Shown here: positions 1 through 9,610 of the stretch, one piece after another
Layout of the letters: every line of letters begins with the position of its first letter
How positions within the stretch are numbered: the stretch's first letter is position 1
NCBI RefSeq assembly: GCF_001571145.1
Contig: NZ_BCTF01000023.1
Coordinates: forward strand, 31,378-95,377
DNA from: Hydrogenophaga flava NBRC 102514
Lineage (GTDB): Bacteria; Pseudomonadota; Gammaproteobacteria; Burkholderiales; Burkholderiaceae_C
DNA length: 64,000 nucleotides
Reading direction: 5' to 3'
Notes under the pieces: model-generated
What the model was told of the DNA's origin: nothing
The model's input: only the letters and a program-made list of their open reading frames with translations
Databases searched by the model: none
Program-made: the position numbers and the translations under genes

Positions 1-69
1 CTGCAGGCGCGCGGCGCCCAGTGGGTGGCGGGTGTGTCGGTGCGCCGGGCGTTCGCCGGCCAGGTGTGA
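1..69 (+). CDS. C-terminal tail of an upstream gene (partial)
   Basis: The first 22 codons of frame 1 are open and end at TGA (67-69), giving a tail that ends in RRAFAGQV. The stop lies 22 bp before the convergent AraC-family stop at 92, a normal spacing for two converging genes. Too little is visible to name the product, and an open frame this short could be chance in GC-rich DNA. Confidence 0.35.
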   Translation: MQARGAQWVAGVSVRRAFAGQV

Positions 70-91
70 ACCGTTCGATGGGCGCCGCGGC

Positions 92-1135
92 TCACGGCGC
101 GCCGCGGCGCTCGCCGGGCAGCGCGCCCGACCAGCGCTTGAACGCGCGCCGGAAGCTGCGCGCGTCGGCAAAGCCGCAGGCCAGGGCCACCTCGGCCACC
201 GGCAGGCCCGCGTGCTGCAGCAGGTCGCGCGCGCGCTCGTGCCGGATGTCGTCCAGCAGGGTCTGGTAGGACAGCCCCTGTTCGGTCAGGCGGCGGCGCA
301 GCGTGCGTTCGCTCATGTTCAGCTCCTGCGCCACGGCGTGCAGGGGCTGGGGCTGGTCCAGGTGGGCGCGCAGACGGCTGGCGATGGACTGGACCAGGTC
401 GCTGCGGCGCTCCGGTCGCTTGAGAAAGCCGTCGAGCTGGGCGCGCAGGGGCCGGCAGGTGATCTCGTCGTAGCCGGGCAGGGGGGCGGCCAGCCACTGC
501 GTGTCGCTGACCAGCCGGTTTGCCCCGGCGCCGAAGTGCACGGGGCAGCGGAAGAACTGCGTGTAGGCGCGGGCGTGGGCCGGCCGCGGGTAGGCCAGTT
601 CGACGCGCCGCGGGCTGTAGCCCGGGCCGACCAGGCCGCGCACCACGGCCACGGCGCTGGAGAAGGCCTCTTCCACCAGAAAGGGTTCGATGGCGACATC
701 GAACTGCTTGGGCCGGACCTCCAGCACCATCTCGTCCCGCTGGATGGACGTGCTGTGCTCCACCAGGGCGCCCACGTCGCCCTGGTGTGCCAGGCCGTAT
801 TCGATGGCCTCGCCCAGGGTTTCGCAGGTCAGCATGGCCAGTCCCGGCAGCCCCCAGGACACCGGGGTCTGCCGCGCCCCGGCGGACAGGCCGAGCGCCG
901 GGTCCTGCAGGGCCTGGTAGCTGCGCACGATGAGCAGCCGCAGCTGCCGGTACGACAGCCGCATGCCGAGGTCGAACAGGTCGCGGTAGCCAAAGCCCAG
1001 CCCCCGGCAGACCCGTCCGGGCGGCAGCCCGCGCTCTCGCAGCAGGCCCAGCAGGGAGCGCGCGGTGTTGGGCACCAGCGTGGCGTCGGTGAGGTGGCGG
1101 GTGTCACCGCCGGGTGCAGGGCGTGGTGGGGTCAT
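92..1135 (-). CDS. AraC-family transcriptional regulator
   Basis: A 347-residue regulator. The N-terminal ~230 residues resemble the arabinose-binding-type sensory domain of the OruR/ArgR-like AraC subgroup. The last ~100 residues carry the AraC double helix-turn-helix, with LNMSERTLRRRL and then VAEVALACGFADARSFRRAF, the usual second-helix signature. I chose the ATG at 1135 because an upstream in-frame start would add a low-complexity, proline/arginine-rich extension unlike the family. It is divergent from the flavin monooxygenase at 1309, and the 173-bp gap holds three phased direct repeats that fit an AraC operator. By inference it controls the monooxygenase/SDR pair; the inducer is unknown. 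Confidence 0.88.
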   Translation of the reverse strand: MTPPRPAPGGDTRHLTDATLVPNTARSLLGLLRERGLPPGRVCRGLGFGYRDLFDLGMRLSYRQLRLLIVRSYQALQDPALGLSAGARQTPVSWGLPGLAMLTCETLGEAIEYGLAHQGDVGALVEHSTSIQRDEMVLEVRPKQFDVAIEPFLVEEAFSSAVAVVRGLVGPGYSPRRVELAYPRPAHARAYTQFFRCPVHFGAGANRLVSDTQWLAAPLPGYDEITCRPLRAQLDGFLKRPERRSDLVQSIASRLRAHLDQPQPLHAVAQELNMSERTLRRRLTEQGLSYQTLLDDIRHERARDLLQHAGLPVAEVALACGFADARSFRRAFKRWSGALPGERRGAP

Positions 1136-1157
1136 GGGTTCCGGAGGAGGCCGTAGC

Positions 1158-1185
1158 GTGACCAGAGTGTGACCGATGTGTGGCC
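1158..1185. promoter_or_regulatory. Three 11-bp-phased direct repeats, probable AraC-family operator
   Basis: GTGACC occurs at 1158-1163 and again at 1169-1174, and a one-mismatch copy GTGGCC lies at 1180-1185. The start-to-start spacing is exactly 11 bp each time, so all copies face the same side of the helix. Same-face half-sites are characteristic of AraC-family operators. The array lies between the divergent regulator (start 1135) and monooxygenase (start 1309). Assignment to this regulator is inference. Confidence 0.45.
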
Positions 1186-1308
1186 GCAATGGTTCCCTGT
1201 CTGGCCGGATGGGTCCCCAGTCGAAGGCGGGGCCGCCTCTAGATTCACGCCAGCTGTTTCGCACCAGCCCCGGCACCCGACACCCCATCCAGCCACGAAG
1301 GAGACACC

Positions 1309-2724
1309 ATGACCCCCACCACCGAACCCGGCGTCGTCGACTGCGGCGAGGCCACCTGCATCATCGGCGCCGGCCCCGGCGGCCTGAGCGCGGCCCGGGC
1401 GCTCAAGGCCCAGGGGCTGCCCTATGAACAGTTCGAGCGCCACAGCGACGTGGGCGGCCTCTGGGACATGGACAACCCGGGCTCGCCGATCTACGAGTCG
1501 GCGCACTTCATCTCCTCGCGCGACCTGTCGGGGTTCATGGGTTTTCCCATGCCCAAACACTTCCCGGACTATCCCTCGCACCGCCAGATCCTGGCCTATG
1601 TGCGCAGCTTTGCCGACGCCTACGGCCTGCGCGGCGCGATCCGCCTGGGCACCGGTGTGAGCCAGGTGCGCAAGGACGCCGCCGGCCACTGGGTGGTCGA
1701 ACTGAGCGATGGCACGCGCCGGCGCTACAAGGCCGTGGTGTGCGCCACCGGCTGCAACTGGGATCCGAACCTGCCGACCTTTGAAGGCCAGTTCAGCGGC
1801 GAACTGCGCCACTCGGTCACCTACCGCTCGGGCGACGAGTTCCGCGGCAAGCGGGTGCTGGTGGTGGGGGCGGGCAACTCGGGGGCCGACATCGCCTGCG
1901 ACGCCGCCACCCACGCGGACCAGGCCTTCATCAGCGTGCGGCGCGGCTACCACTTCATCCCCAAGCACATCTTCGGCATGCCGGCCGACGAGTTCGGCGA
2001 GTCGGGGCCGCACCTGCCGCTGTGGCTGGCGCGGCCGGTCTTCACCGGGCTGCTGCGCCTGATCACCGGCGACCTCACGCGCTTCGGTCTGCCCCGGCCG
2101 GACCACCGGCTGTTCGAAAGCCACCCGCTGATGAACTCGCAGCTGTTGCACCACCTGCAGCACGGCAACATCGCGGTCAAGCCCGACATCTCGCACCTGG
2201 ACGGCCGCGTCGTGGTGTTCAAGGACGGCTCGCGCGAAGAAGTCGACCTCGTGCTGTGCGCCACCGGTTACCGCTGGAGCTGCCGCTACGCGGCCGAGTA
2301 CTTCGAGTGGCGGGGCGGACGCCCCCAGCTCTACCTGTCGATGTTCAGCCGCGACCACCGCAACCTGTTCGGCATCGGCTACCTGGAGAACAACTCCAGC
2401 GCCTACAAGCTGTTCGACACCCAGGCCTTCATGATTGCGTCCTACCTGCGAGCCCAGCGCGACCGCGACGCCAGCGCGGCCCGCTTCGAGCAGCTGATAC
2501 AGCACGACCAGCCCGACCTCTCGGGCGGTATCCGCTTCGTCGACTCGCCGCGCCACGCGGTGTACATCGACGCGCATTCCTTCAAGACCTACCTGCGCAA
2601 GCTGCGCGCCCGCATGGGCTGGAACGAGCTGAGCGAGGCCTTCTACGACCGCGTCAGGGTCGCGCCCGCGGCCCCGGCACCGGGCCCGCAGGCACCGGTG
2701 CGGGAGGTGGTGTCCCATGGCTGA
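1309..2724 (+). CDS. Flavin-containing monooxygenase (FMO/Baeyer-Villiger superfamily)
   Basis: A 471-residue class B flavoprotein monooxygenase expected to oxygenate a carbonyl carbon or a soft N/S atom with FAD, NADPH and O2. The FAD Rossmann motif GAGPGG is near residue 22, the FMO signature FSGELRHSVTY (FxGxxxHxxxY) near 161, and the NADPH-binding GAGNSG near 187. The Y at the end of the signature favours the FMO rather than the classical BVMO (W) group. An AAGGAG ribosome site stands 6 bp before the ATG. The stop overlaps the start of the SDR gene by 8 bp, so the two are translationally coupled. Substrate unknown. Confidence 0.85.
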   Translation: MTPTTEPGVVDCGEATCIIGAGPGGLSAARALKAQGLPYEQFERHSDVGGLWDMDNPGSPIYESAHFISSRDLSGFMGFPMPKHFPDYPSHRQILAYVRSFADAYGLRGAIRLGTGVSQVRKDAAGHWVVELSDGTRRRYKAVVCATGCNWDPNLPTFEGQFSGELRHSVTYRSGDEFRGKRVLVVGAGNSGADIACDAATHADQAFISVRRGYHFIPKHIFGMPADEFGESGPHLPLWLARPVFTGLLRLITGDLTRFGLPRPDHRLFESHPLMNSQLLHHLQHGNIAVKPDISHLDGRVVVFKDGSREEVDLVLCATGYRWSCRYAAEYFEWRGGRPQLYLSMFSRDHRNLFGIGYLENNSSAYKLFDTQAFMIASYLRAQRDRDASAARFEQLIQHDQPDLSGGIRFVDSPRHAVYIDAHSFKTYLRKLRARMGWNELSEAFYDRVRVAPAAPAPGPQAPVREVVSHG

Positions 2725-3601
2725 ACCCTTGAACTGTTCCGGCTGGGTGGCGCTGATCACGGGCGGCGCGGGCGGTCTGGGCCGGGCCATCGCCGCGCGG
2801 CTGATCGAACGCGGCGTGCGCTGCCTGCTGGTGGACGTGAACGCGGCTGGCCTGGACCAGGCCGTGCGCGCGCTCGGGCCCCTGGCCACGGCGCATGTGG
2901 CCGACCTGACCGACGCCGAGGCGGTGCAGCGGCTGGTGGACCATGTGCGCGACGGCATCGGGCGGCTCGACCTTCTGGTCAACAACGCCGCAGTGGCGGA
3001 CACGCAGCCGTTCGAGCAGCGCAGCCTGGCGTCCATCCAGGGCGAGTTCGGCATCAACCTGCTGGCGCCGGTGCTGCTGACGCACAGCCTGCTGCCGCAG
3101 CTGCGCCAGGCGGCGGACGGCCGGGTGATCTCCATCGTCTCGCTCGGTGGCATCTTCCCGCTGCCCGAGACCAGCGTCTATTCGGCCACCAAGTTCGGCC
3201 TGCGCGGCGCCATGCTCTGCCTGGGCCTGGACGGACCGCGTCTGGGCGTGAAATTCGGAATCATCAACCCCTCGGCGACCGAGACGCCCATGCTGGTGCG
3301 CGAGGCCATCGACGGTGGCAACAAGCTGCAGTTCATCGACCCGCCGCAGCAGCCCGACGAGGTGGCGCTGCAGGTGCTGCGCATGCTGGACCAGCCTTGC
3401 CTGGAGCGCTATGTGCGGCCCAGCGAGTCGTGGACGGTGCGGCTGGCCATGCTGGTGCCCAACCTGCTCGGGCGCCTGATTCCGCTGTTCCGGCGCCAGG
3501 GCGATGCGGGGCACCGCCGCTACCTGGCCTCGCTGGAACAGCGCGGCATGATCCGCCAGCAGGACGGCGTCTGGCAGCTCGTGCCGCCGCCGCGGCCCTG
3601 A
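2717..3601 (+). CDS. Short-chain dehydrogenase/reductase
   Basis: A 294-residue classical SDR. It has the nucleotide-binding motif TGGAGGLG near residue 15, NNAA near 91, and the catalytic YSATK near 154. The C-terminal ~50 residues (LVPNLLGRLIPLFRR) are a hydrophobic/basic extension seen in SDRs acting on lipophilic substrates. It overlaps the preceding monooxygenase by 8 bp. A plausible job is interconversion of an alcohol and ketone before or after the monooxygenase step, which is inference. It is convergent with the TetR gene, with 16 bp between the stops. Confidence 0.85.
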   Translation: MAEPLNCSGWVALITGGAGGLGRAIAARLIERGVRCLLVDVNAAGLDQAVRALGPLATAHVADLTDAEAVQRLVDHVRDGIGRLDLLVNNAAVADTQPFEQRSLASIQGEFGINLLAPVLLTHSLLPQLRQAADGRVISIVSLGGIFPLPETSVYSATKFGLRGAMLCLGLDGPRLGVKFGIINPSATETPMLVREAIDGGNKLQFIDPPQQPDEVALQVLRMLDQPCLERYVRPSESWTVRLAMLVPNLLGRLIPLFRRQGDAGHRRYLASLEQRGMIRQQDGVWQLVPPPRP

Positions 3602-3617
3602 GGGCAGGGCAGTGGTC

Positions 3618-4331
3618 TCAGCGGCGGGCCGCCGCCTGGCCGGTGGCCTTGCGCGGTGGCGCGGCGTCCGGCCGGATGCGGGTGAGGTGGCTGGCGATCA
3701 TGCCGGCCACGGTGCGGGCCACGGCCTTCACGTCCAGCGGCTCGTCGAAGATCATTTCGACGGTGGCGTAGACCAGTTCCACCACGATGCGGCTGACCAT
3801 CTGCAGCTCGGCCGGATTCGCATCGGGAAACGCCTGCACGAGCAACTCGGTCTGTTCCTTCGTGACGGCGGCGTGCGAGGCCAGCCGCACCTGCTGCAGC
3901 GCGGGCACCGCGCGCAGGGCCCGCATGATCCACACGCCGCCCACGGTCTGCACCGTGGCTTCGTAGGTGTCGAGGATCAGCCCCTCCATCGCGTGCTCCA
4001 GCGCTTCCAGTCCCCCGGCGAACACCTCCAGCGTCATGTGGCGGTCGACACGTGCGTTCTGCGCCTGCATCAGGCGCTGGCCCAGCTCCGACAGCAGCGC
4101 GTACTTGTTGGGGAAATAGCGGTAGAGGGCCGGGGGCGTGAGCCCGGCGCGCTCACACACCAGGTTGGTCGACAAGCGCTCGATGCCCACATCGGCCAGC
4201 GTCTGCGCGGTCACTTCCAGGATGCGTTCGTAGGTCTCGGTGGCGCGCTGCTGCGCCGGCTGCTTCTTGGCGACCAGCGAGGGCTGTGGCTTCTTGCGGC
4301 TCGTTGTCATGGCTCGGGTGGCGATGGGCAT
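3618..4331 (-). CDS. TetR/AcrR-family transcriptional regulator
   Basis: A 237-residue repressor-type protein. A lysine/glutamine-rich N-terminal arm of ~30 residues precedes a TetR helix-turn-helix (about residues 32-78) containing LVCERAGLTPPALYRYFPNK, close to the family consensus. The remaining helical region should hold the ligand pocket. The start at 4331 is supported by GGGAGA seven bases upstream; an internal ATG at 4310 is an alternative. The gene is divergent from the DUF2147/porin/kinase operon, and two tandem palindromes at 4368-4399 are its probable operators. The ligand is unknown. Confidence 0.85.
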   Translation of the reverse strand: MPIATRAMTTSRKKPQPSLVAKKQPAQQRATETYERILEVTAQTLADVGIERLSTNLVCERAGLTPPALYRYFPNKYALLSELGQRLMQAQNARVDRHMTLEVFAGGLEALEHAMEGLILDTYEATVQTVGGVWIMRALRAVPALQQVRLASHAAVTKEQTELLVQAFPDANPAELQMVSRIVVELVYATVEMIFDEPLDVKAVARTVAGMIASHLTRIRPDAAPPRKATGQAAARR

Positions 4332-4367
4332 CAGGGATTCTCCCAGTAATCTTTTTTGGCAAAAACG

Positions 4368-4399
4368 ATAGTCATCACTATATACTAGTCATAACTATC
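4368..4399. promoter_or_regulatory. Tandem palindromic operator pair for the TetR regulator
   Basis: Two near-identical palindromic units lie side by side: ATAGTCATCACTAT at 4368-4381 and TAGTCATAACTA, with flanking CT and TC, at 4385-4399. They are 17 bp apart start to start and sit in an AT-rich stretch, unlike the rest of the window, between tetR (start 4331) and the DUF2147 gene (start 4438). The location and two-site architecture fit autoregulation plus operon repression. Binding itself is inferred. Confidence 0.55.
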
Positions 4400-4437
4400 T
4401 GATTGGTCTTTGATACCGCTCAAGAAAGGGGCTTCTG

Positions 4438-4860
4438 ATGACGCTGCACTTCCGCCTGCTGGCCCTTGTCTGCTGTGTGCTGAGCCTGCCCGCCCTGGCC
4501 GATGGGCCGGACGAGGCCAAGGGCTTGTGGATGACACCGGAGGGCGATGCGGTGATCCAGTTCGCGCCCTGCGCCGAGCCGGCCGGCGCCCTGTGCGGAA
4601 TCATCGTCTGGGACAAGGACGCCGGCACGGCCGCCGACACCTGCGGGGTGCGCATCGCGCAGCTCGCGCGCTACGAGAAGGACGCCTGGCGCGACGGCTG
4701 GGTCTACGACCCGCGCGACGACCGGAAATACAAGGGCGCCGTGCGCGCCAGGGGCAGCGAGCTGCGCATCCGCGCCTTCGTGGGCGTGGAAGTCCTGGGC
4801 CAGACCGAACAGCTCAAGCGCGTGGACCGGCTGCCCGACGCGCCCCAGTGCAAACGCTGA
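4438..4860 (+). CDS. DUF2147 domain secreted protein (first copy)
   Basis: A 140-residue protein with a clear signal peptide (hydrophobic residues 5-20, cleavage likely after ALA). The mature part has the DUF2147 pattern: GLWMTPEGDAVIQF, a Cys pair, CGIIVWDKD, a WRDGWVYDPR turn and KRVD near the end. Family members are small exported proteins of unknown function, often near envelope or lipid genes. It is the first gene of the TetR-controlled operon and has a paralogue at the other end (13970). An 8-residue-class AAAGGGG ribosome site precedes the ATG. Downstream, a GATCAG/CTGATC inverted repeat (4859-4873) straddles the stop. Confidence 0.8.
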   Translation: MTLHFRLLALVCCVLSLPALADGPDEAKGLWMTPEGDAVIQFAPCAEPAGALCGIIVWDKDAGTAADTCGVRIAQLARYEKDAWRDGWVYDPRDDRKYKGAVRARGSELRIRAFVGVEVLGQTEQLKRVDRLPDAPQCKR

Positions 4861-4941
4861 TCAGGCGCTGATCGCCATACCCCGCCGTTCCCCCCCCGCC
4901 GTTTTCCCCGCCCCTCCCACCACCGAAGCAAGGAGTTCTCC

Positions 4942-5820
4942 ATGATCCCGTTCCGTCCTCTGTCCCTGGCCGTGGCCGCCACGCTGGCCGGCGCCGCCCT
5001 GCCATCGTTCGGCCAGGAAATGGCCAGCTACGCCACCACCACCGAGGTCAAGCTCACCTCCGATGTGCGCAGCCGCGGTGTCTCTGATTCCTTCAACCGG
5101 CCCGGTGCCAAGCTCGGTGTGCAGATTGCGCACGAGAGCGGCCTGGTGGGCCTGGCCGAGTTCGCCACGGTGAGCAAGAAGCAGTTTCTCGGCGGCGAAG
5201 GTCTGGGCGTCACGCTGGCTGGCGGCTACCGCTTTGGCGATCCAGAGGGCTGGCACTTCGGCGTGGGCCTTGCCACCGAGCTGTTCCCTGGCGCGCAGTT
5301 CGAAGCGCCGCACGGCTTCGACATGGCCACGGGTTCGCCCACGGACTGGCGCCGCACCAAGTACGACAGCGCGTTCGCGCTGGCCGAGGTCGGCTACGGC
5401 GCGCTGGAGGCGCGCCTCATGAATGTGATCTCCAAGAACTACCGCGGCGCCAACACCGGCGGCGTGTGCGGCACCATGCTCTCGACCATGGCCGACCCGA
5501 TGCCGGGGCTGGCCTGCTATGCGCGTGGCGACCAGAACTCGCGCGGCAGCTGGCTGTTCGACCTGGGCTACAAGTTCGAACTGAACCCCACCACCACGCT
5601 CAACCTGCACGGTGGCTACCAGAAAATCGCCAACTTCAAGGAAGCGAACTTTGCCGACTACGCGGTGGGTGTGACCCACAAGCGCTGGGGCTACAGCTGG
5701 AGCGCCGAGTGGGTGACCACCCGCACCCGCGTGCGCGAGCTGTACCTGGCGTTCGATGGCGACAAGGTGCGCGCCACCGACAACGATCGCCTCGTTCTTT
5801 CGGTCTCCCGCAGCTTCTGA
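4942..5820 (+). CDS. TorF-family putative porin
   Basis: A 292-residue outer-membrane beta-barrel protein. The signal peptide ends near SFG-QE (about residue 25). The mature start EVKLTSDVRSRGVSDSFNRP closely fits the TorF/Gcw_chp family opening, a run of alternating strands follows, and the chain ends in the aromatic residue F (SRSF), typical of Bam-inserted barrels. AAGGAG lies 7 bp before the ATG. Within the operon it probably lets the pathway substrate through the outer membrane (inference). The kinase gene starts 1 bp after its stop. Confidence 0.82.
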   Translation: MIPFRPLSLAVAATLAGAALPSFGQEMASYATTTEVKLTSDVRSRGVSDSFNRPGAKLGVQIAHESGLVGLAEFATVSKKQFLGGEGLGVTLAGGYRFGDPEGWHFGVGLATELFPGAQFEAPHGFDMATGSPTDWRRTKYDSAFALAEVGYGALEARLMNVISKNYRGANTGGVCGTMLSTMADPMPGLACYARGDQNSRGSWLFDLGYKFELNPTTTLNLHGGYQKIANFKEANFADYAVGVTHKRWGYSWSAEWVTTRTRVRELYLAFDGDKVRATDNDRLVLSVSRSF

Positions 5821-5821
5821 C

Positions 5822-7441
5822 ATGACACAGGCGCCGAATCACCGGTCCGCCCCCACCGACGAGCGCCTCGTGCTCGCGGTGGACCTGGGCACCTCGGGCT
5901 GCAAGTGCGCCCTGGTGTCGCTGGACGGCACGGTGCACGCCTGGGCGTTCCGGGCGGTGCCGCTGCATGTGCAGGGCGCCCGGGCCGAGCAGGAGCCGCA
6001 GGACTGGTGGACGGCCTTGCTCGGCAGCGCGGGCGAGATCCTCGCCGGCGACGCCGGACTGCGCCGCCGTGTGGTGGCGGTGTGCTGCTCCGCGCAGACC
6101 GAGGGCACGGTGTGTGTGGACCGCAGCGGCCAGGCCATCGGGCGCGCGCTCACCTGGCTCGACGCCCGGGGCGCGGCCGCCATGGCGCGCCGGGTGCGCG
6201 GGCGCGGCCCCAGCATCGAAGGCTACGGTCCGCTCAAGCTCTGGCGCTGGCTGCGGCTGACCGGCGGTGCGCCTTCGCTGTCGGGACGCGACTCGGCCGG
6301 TCACATGGCCTACGTCCACGACGAGGAGCCCGAGCGCTACGAGCGCACCCACAAGTTTCTCAACGTGCCGGACTACCTGAACCTGCGCCTGTCCGGCCGC
6401 TTCTGTGCCACGCAGGATTCGACGGTCACCTCCTGGGTCACCGACAACCGGGACGCGCACCACATCCGTTACGACGCCGGCCTGATCCGCCTGCTGGGCA
6501 TCGACGCGGCCAAGCTGCCCGAGATCGTGCGTTCGACCGACGTGCTCGGCCCCCTGCTGCCCGACGTGGCGCAGGCCCTGGGCCTGAGCGAGAAAACCTT
6601 GGTGGTGGCCGGCGCGGTGGACAACTCCGCCGTCGCGGTGGGTGCCGCCGTGGGCGACTTCGAAACCCACCTGTACCTGGGCACCTCGTCCTGGCTGGGC
6701 GCGCATGTGCCCTTCATGAAGACCGACGTGCGCCACAAGATCGCCGCCGTGCCCAGCGCGGTGGACGGGCGCTACCTCGCGATGGCGCTGCAGTCCACGG
6801 CAGGGGCCAACCTCTCGTTCCTGCGCGACCGCATCCTCTACCACCCGGACGAACTGGCCAGCGACGAAGAACACCCCGCGGTCTACGAGGCGCTCAACCG
6901 CATCGCCGCGCGCGTGCCACCCGGCGCGCGCGGGCTGATCTACACGCCCTGGCTGCTGGGCGAGCGCACACCGGTGGACGACCCGTGCCTGCGCGCCGGC
7001 TTGCTGAACATGTCGCTGGAACACACCCGCGAGGACATCTTCCGAGCCTTCCTGGAAGGCGTGGCGCTGAACACCCGCTGGATGCTGGAGCCCTTTGCCC
7101 GCCTGCTCGGGCGCAACCCCGGCACCATCACCGCGGTGGGCGGCGGCGCGCAGTCGGATGTGTGGTGCCAGATCATGGCCGACGTGACCGGCCAGCCCAT
7201 CCGGCAGATCGAGAACCCGATCCAGACCAACGCCATCGGCGCCACCTTCATCGCCGGGGTGGGCATGGGCGCGCTGTCCTTTGCCGACCTGGCGCACCTG
7301 CGGCGCACGCGCGCCGTCTACGAACCCGCCAGCGCACTGCGCCGCCTGCACGACGACCAGTTCGAGACCTTCAAGGAGGTGCGCACCCGGCTGGCGCCGC
7401 TGTACCACCGACTCAACCAGCACCAGGGAGCCACCGCATGA
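5822..7441 (+). CDS. FGGY-family carbohydrate kinase (xylulokinase-like)
   Basis: A 539-residue sugar kinase of the FGGY family. The first phosphate motif DLGTSG is at residues 21-26, the catalytic-base region AGAVDNS near 262-268, and the adenosine motif GGGAQS near 440. The length is normal for the family. The ATG at 5822 directly follows the porin stop; longer frames run back into the porin gene. Its TGA overlaps the aldolase ATG (ATGA at 7438). Kinase plus class II aldolase is the classical logic for phosphorylating a ketose and cleaving it retro-aldol, as in the fuculose, ribulose and xylulose routes. The actual substrate cannot be read from the sequence. Confidence 0.87.
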   Translation: MTQAPNHRSAPTDERLVLAVDLGTSGCKCALVSLDGTVHAWAFRAVPLHVQGARAEQEPQDWWTALLGSAGEILAGDAGLRRRVVAVCCSAQTEGTVCVDRSGQAIGRALTWLDARGAAAMARRVRGRGPSIEGYGPLKLWRWLRLTGGAPSLSGRDSAGHMAYVHDEEPERYERTHKFLNVPDYLNLRLSGRFCATQDSTVTSWVTDNRDAHHIRYDAGLIRLLGIDAAKLPEIVRSTDVLGPLLPDVAQALGLSEKTLVVAGAVDNSAVAVGAAVGDFETHLYLGTSSWLGAHVPFMKTDVRHKIAAVPSAVDGRYLAMALQSTAGANLSFLRDRILYHPDELASDEEHPAVYEALNRIAARVPPGARGLIYTPWLLGERTPVDDPCLRAGLLNMSLEHTREDIFRAFLEGVALNTRWMLEPFARLLGRNPGTITAVGGGAQSDVWCQIMADVTGQPIRQIENPIQTNAIGATFIAGVGMGALSFADLAHLRRTRAVYEPASALRRLHDDQFETFKEVRTRLAPLYHRLNQHQGATA

Positions 7442-8079
7442 ACTCGCTGCCCTTCCGCCGCACCATCGTCGAGATGTGCGTCCAGCTCTCCCACCAGGGC
7501 CACTTCTCCGGCACGGGCGGGAACATCGCGCTGCGCATCGACGCCGAGCACATCGCCGTCACGCCCTCGGCGACCGACTATCTGACGATGACTGCCGACG
7601 ACGTGTGTGTGCTGCGCCTGGCCGACCTGCGGCAGGTCGAAGGAAACAAGTCACCGACGGTGGAGAGCGGCCTGCACGCACAGGTGCTGCGCGCCCGGCC
7701 CGACGTGAACGCCAGCGTGCACACGCACCAACCCGTGGCCAGCGCCTGCGCCCTGCTGGGACAGCCGCTGCAGGTGCCACCCGGCCCCCTGCGGCGGCTG
7801 CTGGGCGAGCACATTCCCGTGGCGGGTTACGCCCCCTCGGGCAGTGGCTGGCTGTCGTCCAAGCTGGCCCGCCAGCTGCGCCCCGACACCAACGCCTACC
7901 TGATGCTCAACCACGGCGTGCTGTGCTGCGGCGCCACGACCAGCGCCGCCCTGCAGGCGGTGGACGACCTTGAAACCCTGTGCACCTCCCTGCTGCTGCA
8001 ACGCATCGCGGCGCGCAGCGAACGTGAACCCTTCATGCAGGCGGCCCTGCGGCGCGTCGCCGACGCGCTCGCCGCCTGA
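7438..8079 (+). CDS. Class II aldolase/adducin family protein (sugar-phosphate aldolase or epimerase)
   Basis: A 213-residue FucA/AraD-type enzyme with an apparently intact active site: acidic residue in TVESGLH (about E76), zinc ligands HTH (about 95 and 97) and a third histidine in LNHG (about 159). Such enzymes cleave or epimerise ketose 1-phosphates or related 2-keto acids using Zn2+. It begins in an ATGA overlap with the kinase, so the two are coupled and presumably act in sequence. A degenerate homologue lies two genes downstream (9611). Whether it is an aldolase, epimerase or decarboxylase is not decidable here. Confidence 0.85.
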   Translation: MNSLPFRRTIVEMCVQLSHQGHFSGTGGNIALRIDAEHIAVTPSATDYLTMTADDVCVLRLADLRQVEGNKSPTVESGLHAQVLRARPDVNASVHTHQPVASACALLGQPLQVPPGPLRRLLGEHIPVAGYAPSGSGWLSSKLARQLRPDTNAYLMLNHGVLCCGATTSAALQAVDDLETLCTSLLLQRIAARSEREPFMQAALRRVADALAA

Positions 8080-8106
8080 TCCCTCCCTGTACCCGGCCCA
8101 CCCACC

Positions 8107-9606
<1,500 letters not shown>

Positions 9607-9610
9607 CGCC

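Noticed and set aside
1132..3153. 673-codon minus-strand frame covering the monooxygenase and SDR
   Set aside because: Antisense to two genes with clear motifs; composition is Arg/Ala/Gly/His-rich with no domain, typical of GC-rich shadow frames.
4859..4873. GATCAG-GCG-CTGATC inverted repeat after the first DUF2147 gene
   Set aside because: Loop of 3, no T tract and the next gene is in the same operon; too weak to call a terminator.
5636..7423. 595-codon minus-strand frame over the kinase
   Set aside because: Opposite the FGGY kinase, whose motifs are intact; no recognisable family.
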